Shown piece by piece: positions 12,822-15,515 of a stretch of DNA of 15,515 bases. Under the pieces are notes generated by a model, which did not search any database, had not been told where the DNA came from, and saw only the letters and a program-made list of their open reading frames with translations. Within the stretch, counting starts at the first letter, position 1. Every line of letters starts with the position of its first letter. Made by a program: the position numbers and the translations under genes. This DNA comes from an uncultured Pseudomonadota bacterium (lineage in GTDB: Bacteria; Pseudomonadota; Gammaproteobacteria; Methylococcales; Methylomonadaceae), in assembly GCA_903902945.1 (NCBI GenBank), contig CAIUWU010000006.1:1-15515 (forward strand), written 5' to 3'.

Positions 12822-14060
12822 ATGAGTACTAATTCCCTGATGCATCCCATCCAAGGCGATAAAGCCAATTCGCCGTGGTTCAACGAATACTTGCAAAAAC
12901 TGCTGGAAGAGCGCGACCGGATTGGTCTGACCGATATGATCCAGCAAATTGACGCGATGATGATCAATGTCGAACCGGGGTGTTCTATCAGTTATGTCAG
13001 TGAATTAGCGCTGATGACGCCTTACCATTATCTGGTCACGCTGGAATCGGAAACCCACTGGACCCATGTGTTGCGGATTGATATGAATTCGCCGGATATT
13101 CTGGTGCGCGAAGTGCGCGATCCTGATTACCACGGCATTTTCCGCAGCCTCAATGAAGTCTATCCGGTCGGTGCCCATAAGCCCAATTCGCGCTATATGG
13201 GTGAAATTTTCCGGGTGACCAATCTGCATGAAGTGGTCGAAATCCAAAAATCGCGCGAAATTCGTTTTTTTAATCAGAACCAGATTCGCAAGCTGGAGTT
13301 GCCGGGGAATATCGCCACGGTCAAACCGTCACCTTATACCCACAATATCGTCGGTTACTGGGAGCGTCCCGAGCATGACATTCGGGTTTATGCGCTGGGT
13401 AACAGTGTGATCCGCGATGATGTCAATCAGGCGTACCAGCAGGCCAAGGCAATTCAGCAGGAGCTGGGGCTGGATCAATTGATTCTGCCGGTCGATCATC
13501 TGGCAACCCGGGTTTACAGCCAGAATCGCGAAGTGGCGATTCTGGAATATCTGACGGTTTCCAGTTATTACTACTGGGGGTCGTATGACATCGAAAATCA
13601 GAATTCTTCAACCAATGTTACCAAGAGCCTGCATTACGCCGATGAGAGGCTGAGTCCGGCCAAAGTGTTTACTGCGGCCAATAATCCATATTTCGTCAAT
13701 CATCTGATTGGTCTGCCGTCACCCACCGAAAGCTTTGTACGCAACTATGGGCCGCGTTTACATCACATTGCGCTGATCGTTGCCGATGGTGAAACCGCAG
13801 GCAAGTCGAACATTGATTATGTAGTCGATGCGATCCGTGCCAATGGCAAGGATTTTCTGCTGGATGTGATCGGTTCCAAAGAAGAAGGCCTGAAACAGAT
13901 TTTCTCCAGTGCGTCCGAGCATTCCTCGCTGATTGTCGAATATGTCCAGCGTTTCGGTGATTTCAGCGGGTTCTTTACCAAGAAAAATGTGGCAGGGTTG
14001 ACCGAAGCCGCCGGGGTAGAGGAGGCGCTGAAGCTGTTGCAGGCGGAGGCGTCGGTTTAA
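12822..14060 (+). CDS. VOC-superfamily protein resembling 4-hydroxyphenylpyruvate dioxygenase in its C-terminal half
   Basis: 412 residues, start fixed by AAGGAG 6 bases upstream. I do not recognise a named family for the whole protein. The C-terminal half follows 4-hydroxyphenylpyruvate dioxygenase (HPPD): PVDHLATRV (223-231) gives H226, GPRLHHIALIVAD (310-322) gives H315, and LIVEYVQRFGDFSGFF (370-385) gives E373. These are the expected 2-His-1-Glu iron ligands of a vicinal oxygen chelate dioxygenase. The H315-E373 distance is 58 residues, about 24 shorter than I recall for bacterial HPPD, so a loop is missing. The N-terminal half (about 15-200) has YVSELALMTPYHYLVTLES and similar segments that do not look like HPPD's N-terminal domain. 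No signal peptide, so cytoplasmic. No tyrosine-catabolism genes such as hmgA are nearby. An aromatic or other 2-oxo-acid dioxygenase role is inference. Confidence 0.65.
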   Translation: MSTNSLMHPIQGDKANSPWFNEYLQKLLEERDRIGLTDMIQQIDAMMINVEPGCSISYVSELALMTPYHYLVTLESETHWTHVLRIDMNSPDILVREVRDPDYHGIFRSLNEVYPVGAHKPNSRYMGEIFRVTNLHEVVEIQKSREIRFFNQNQIRKLELPGNIATVKPSPYTHNIVGYWERPEHDIRVYALGNSVIRDDVNQAYQQAKAIQQELGLDQLILPVDHLATRVYSQNREVAILEYLTVSSYYYWGSYDIENQNSSTNVTKSLHYADERLSPAKVFTAANNPYFVNHLIGLPSPTESFVRNYGPRLHHIALIVADGETAGKSNIDYVVDAIRANGKDFLLDVIGSKEEGLKQIFSSASEHSSLIVEYVQRFGDFSGFFTKKNVAGLTEAAGVEEALKLLQAEASV

Positions 14061-14081
14061 AACGCTTATCGAAACACAGGT

Positions 14082-14107
14082 GTCTGCGGTCGGTTTTGGC
14101 CGCAGAC
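14082..14107. terminator. Hairpin between convergent genes
   Basis: GTCTGCGG (14082-14089) and CCGCAGAC (14100-14107) form a perfect 8-bp G+C-rich stem with a 10-base loop, 21 bases after the HPPD-like stop codon and 26 bases before the end of the opposing gene. The place fits a bidirectional transcription end, though no T tract follows on either strand. Confidence 0.5.
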
Positions 14108-14133
14108 CCTGGTATAACGGTTGGCGCTGTTGG

Positions 14134-14577
14134 TTAGCGTCGTTTGATAGTCAGATCGCCAATCGTGGCACCAATATCAATGCCTCGGCCTTCGGCTTTC
14201 ATCGCCATCGAAATTTCGCCCCGGGTCAGCAGCTGGGCGTCGAAGGAATTGATGAAACCGGCATGGCTTTCCAGCGAGACAAAATCACCGTAAATTTCGT
14301 TAATGCTTTTGACATCGGAAATATTGGCAACGCCGCTGATTTCGGATTTGCCGATGGTAAAGCCAATGCTGTTGGATGTGAGAATCACCGATGCGCTTTC
14401 ACCATTACGGCAGCGGATTTCACCGGTGCCGTCATAGCGTTTGTAAATCAGCGAAAATCCGCTCAGCTTGAAATTCATCGTGCAAGTGGTCAGTCCATTG
14501 GCTTGGGCTGAACTCAATAGCGCCGAAGACAGTAATAGACCGAGCAATAATCGAGTGGCCGGTTGTTTCATTGGCAT
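14134..14577 (-). CDS. Small exported protein of unknown function
   Basis: 147 residues, no named family recognised. A standard signal peptide covers 1-27: basic start (K4, R9), hydrophobic LLLGLLLSSALLSS, and cleavage likely after AQA. The mature part (about 120 residues) is beta-rich, with two cysteines (C32 and C56) placed to form a disulfide, and repeated short hydrophobic strands such as SVILTSNSIGFTIG. It ends in basic IKRR. It is expected to be periplasmic. Either ATG1 (14575-14577) or ATG3 (14569-14571) could start it, since AGAGG is 3 or 9 bases away. It lies 30 bases after the glycine-zipper lipoprotein gene, probably one operon. Confidence 0.72.
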   Translation of the reverse strand: MPMKQPATRLLLGLLLSSALLSSAQANGLTTCTMNFKLSGFSLIYKRYDGTGEIRCRNGESASVILTSNSIGFTIGKSEISGVANISDVKSINEIYGDFVSLESHAGFINSFDAQLLTRGEISMAMKAEGRGIDIGATIGDLTIKRR

Positions 14578-14607
14578 GGACCTCTGATTGGGTATGGATG
14601 AAAGTGA

Positions 14608-15003
14608 TTAGTTGACAACCTTGTGGCCGCGCTGTCTCAAACAGCTGTTATAGGCGCTTTTGTATTTGTTTTCGGCTTCCAGACCTTGCTTGGTGGCCCC
14701 GCCGATACCGCCAGCGGCCGCACCCAGCGCAGCGCCAGTCCCCGGGCTGCCTAACGCGGCGCCTAACGCAGCACCACCGGCGGCACCAATCAGGCCGCCG
14801 ACACCAGCGCCAATCGCAGTTTCTTTGGCTGTGCCGCCAGAGGCCTGAGTGGCCAGTTGTTGACATTCGGCCATATCCTGATTCAAACGGGCGATATTAG
14901 GATCGCCATAAGTGTCGACGACGGGTGTCCATCCGGTCTGTGAGGCACAGCCGCTCAACAGTAAGCTGACAACCAGGGTTGATGGTAGTATCTGAATTTT
15001 CAT
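14608..15003 (-). CDS. Glycine-zipper outer-membrane lipoprotein
   Basis: 131 residues from the ATG at 15001-15003, chosen because AAGGAG (15012-15017) lies 8 bases upstream; a longer frame would add 9 residues before it. Signal peptide MKIQILPSTLVVSLLLSGC has a perfect lipobox LSGC with C19 as the lipidated residue; Ala at +2 predicts sorting to the outer membrane. From about 62 to 101 runs a glycine-zipper stretch (GAGVGGLIGAAGG, then GAALGAALG and similar), long enough to cross or insert into a membrane. A helical charged tail contains a second pair of cysteines-spaced residues (C122 region). Such proteins are common envelope or stress lipoproteins of the SlyB/Rcs-associated type; the exact role is not clear. 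Upstream of the small exported protein gene in the same operon. Confidence 0.82.
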   Translation of the reverse strand: MKIQILPSTLVVSLLLSGCASQTGWTPVVDTYGDPNIARLNQDMAECQQLATQASGGTAKETAIGAGVGGLIGAAGGAALGAALGSPGTGAALGAAAGGIGGATKQGLEAENKYKSAYNSCLRQRGHKVVN

Positions 15004-15011
15004 GGACGTGG

Positions 15012-15017
15012 CTCCTT
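15012..15017 (-). promoter_or_regulatory. Ribosome binding site deciding the lipoprotein start
   Basis: AAGGAG on the minus strand, 8 bases before the ATG at 15001-15003. It places the start directly before a clean lipoprotein signal peptide. Confidence 0.7.
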
Positions 15018-15161
15018 GTAAAGTGGGCAATGTGATGTGTGTCGATAGCTGTTTAACGGCTAATCGCCCGCATTGTAGGTGCTTGATGTTAAAAAATAAA
15101 ACTTTCTATCAAAGGCTCATGTTTTTGCTTGATTTATTATGATGATTCCGGTGCTGGCTTT

Positions 15162-15458
15162 ATGTCGTTGAACTACAAAATGGGTTGTCTGCTGCTGTTA
15201 TCGATGGTGCAGCAGGAGGTGTGTGCCGATATTTTTCAGTGTCCTGATCCTTCCGGCGTGATCACGATACAGTCTTTTCCCTGTCCCCAGATCAGCCGCA
15301 GCAGTGTCGATCCGGCCGTGATCAAAAGAATGTCGGCAATCGAATTTCAGCCGGAACAGCGTTTAAGCGAGCTGGCAGATGATTTGGAACGCGAACAAGC
15401 GGAGAAACTGCAAAACGCCCAAGCCAATGCCCGCGGCGGAAAACGGCATAAGCCTTAA
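15162..15458 (+). CDS. Small exported protein, DUF4124-like
   Basis: 98 residues from the ATG at 15162; an upstream TTG at 15129 would add 11 residues that do not improve the signal peptide. The N-terminus MSLNYKMGCLLLLSMVQQEVCA is a signal peptide with cleavage likely near VCA-D. The mature start DIFQCPDPSGVITIQSFPCP has the DUF4124 pattern (aromatic-x-C...G-x-h-T/I...PC), with two cysteines likely to form a disulfide. The rest (about 47-98) is a charged helix (QRLSELADDLEREQAEKLQ) ending in a basic GGKRHKP tail. The function of DUF4124 proteins is unknown. The start codon has no strong ribosome binding site; ATG at 15180 is an alternative. Divergent from the lipoprotein operon. Confidence 0.65.
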   Translation: MSLNYKMGCLLLLSMVQQEVCADIFQCPDPSGVITIQSFPCPQISRSSVDPAVIKRMSAIEFQPEQRLSELADDLEREQAEKLQNAQANARGGKRHKP

Positions 15459-15515
15459 GGAACCTCTGAAAAACTGCCGTTTTGAGCAACAGTAATTTCT
15501 AAGGTTGGACAAAAA
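15459..15515. mobile_element. Possible insertion-sequence end at the window edge
   Basis: Directly after the last stop codon comes GGAACCTCTGAAAAACTGCC, which has the look of the terminal inverted repeat of some IS5-family elements (GGAACCTCTG-type ends). The window stops before any transposase frame, so this is only a resemblance from memory. Confidence 0.25.

Noticed and set aside
1..15515. CRISPR array, tRNA or rRNA genes, defence or toxin-antitoxin system
   Set aside because: I looked for regularly spaced repeats, cloverleaf-type sequences and typical partner pairs and saw none.

Overview
The window looks like chromosomal DNA of a free-living gammaproteobacterium. The genes are dense and of moderate G+C. 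GlcD, the GTG-started glcE and GlcF resemble the E. coli proteins closely, and the remaining genes are mostly housekeeping or envelope functions. The mix would suit a methanotroph-like gammaproteobacterium (Methylococcales), but that placement is an inference from protein flavour and not proven here. I see no rRNA, tRNA, CRISPR array, phage module or complete transposon.

Layout. 1-402 is an A+T-rich stretch without a convincing gene; it holds several dyads. 403-786 (-) is a small one-pass membrane protein. 886-4604 (-) is a compact glcDEF operon for the three-subunit membrane-associated glycolate oxidase. Divergent to it is a periplasmic VanX-type D-Ala-D-Ala dipeptidase (4747-5517, +). After a gene-poor stretch (5518-5842) comes a minus-strand run: a small DUF4870-like membrane protein (9735-10100), an ABC-type membrane protein of the YddA/SbmA group with a ruined ATPase domain (7969-9663), an ASCH-domain protein (7555-7881) and an exported 5'-nucleotidase-family phosphoesterase (5843-7531). 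A host-attachment/baeRF-like protein (10298-10726, +) converges on an NAD-type malic enzyme (10765-12498, -). Next is a 412-residue VOC/HPPD-like dioxygenase homologue (12822-14060, +). It converges on an exported small protein plus a glycine-zipper lipoprotein (14134-15003, -). Divergent to those is a small exported DUF4124-like protein (15162-15458, +). The last ~57 bases may be the end of an insertion sequence.

How the parts may work together. Glycolate oxidase makes glyoxylate from glycolate, and malic enzyme drains malate to pyruvate; the two could be joined through malate synthase, which is not in this window. The dipeptidase, nucleotidase and lipoprotein are envelope or salvage functions.

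The strongest unusual signals are the ABC protein and the HPPD-like protein. In the ABC protein, Walker A, Q-loop, signature, Walker B aspartate and H-loop are all replaced while the domain outline and reading frame are kept. In the HPPD-like protein, the C-terminal half keeps a 2-His-1-Glu metal triad but the N-terminal half is unlike standard HPPD.
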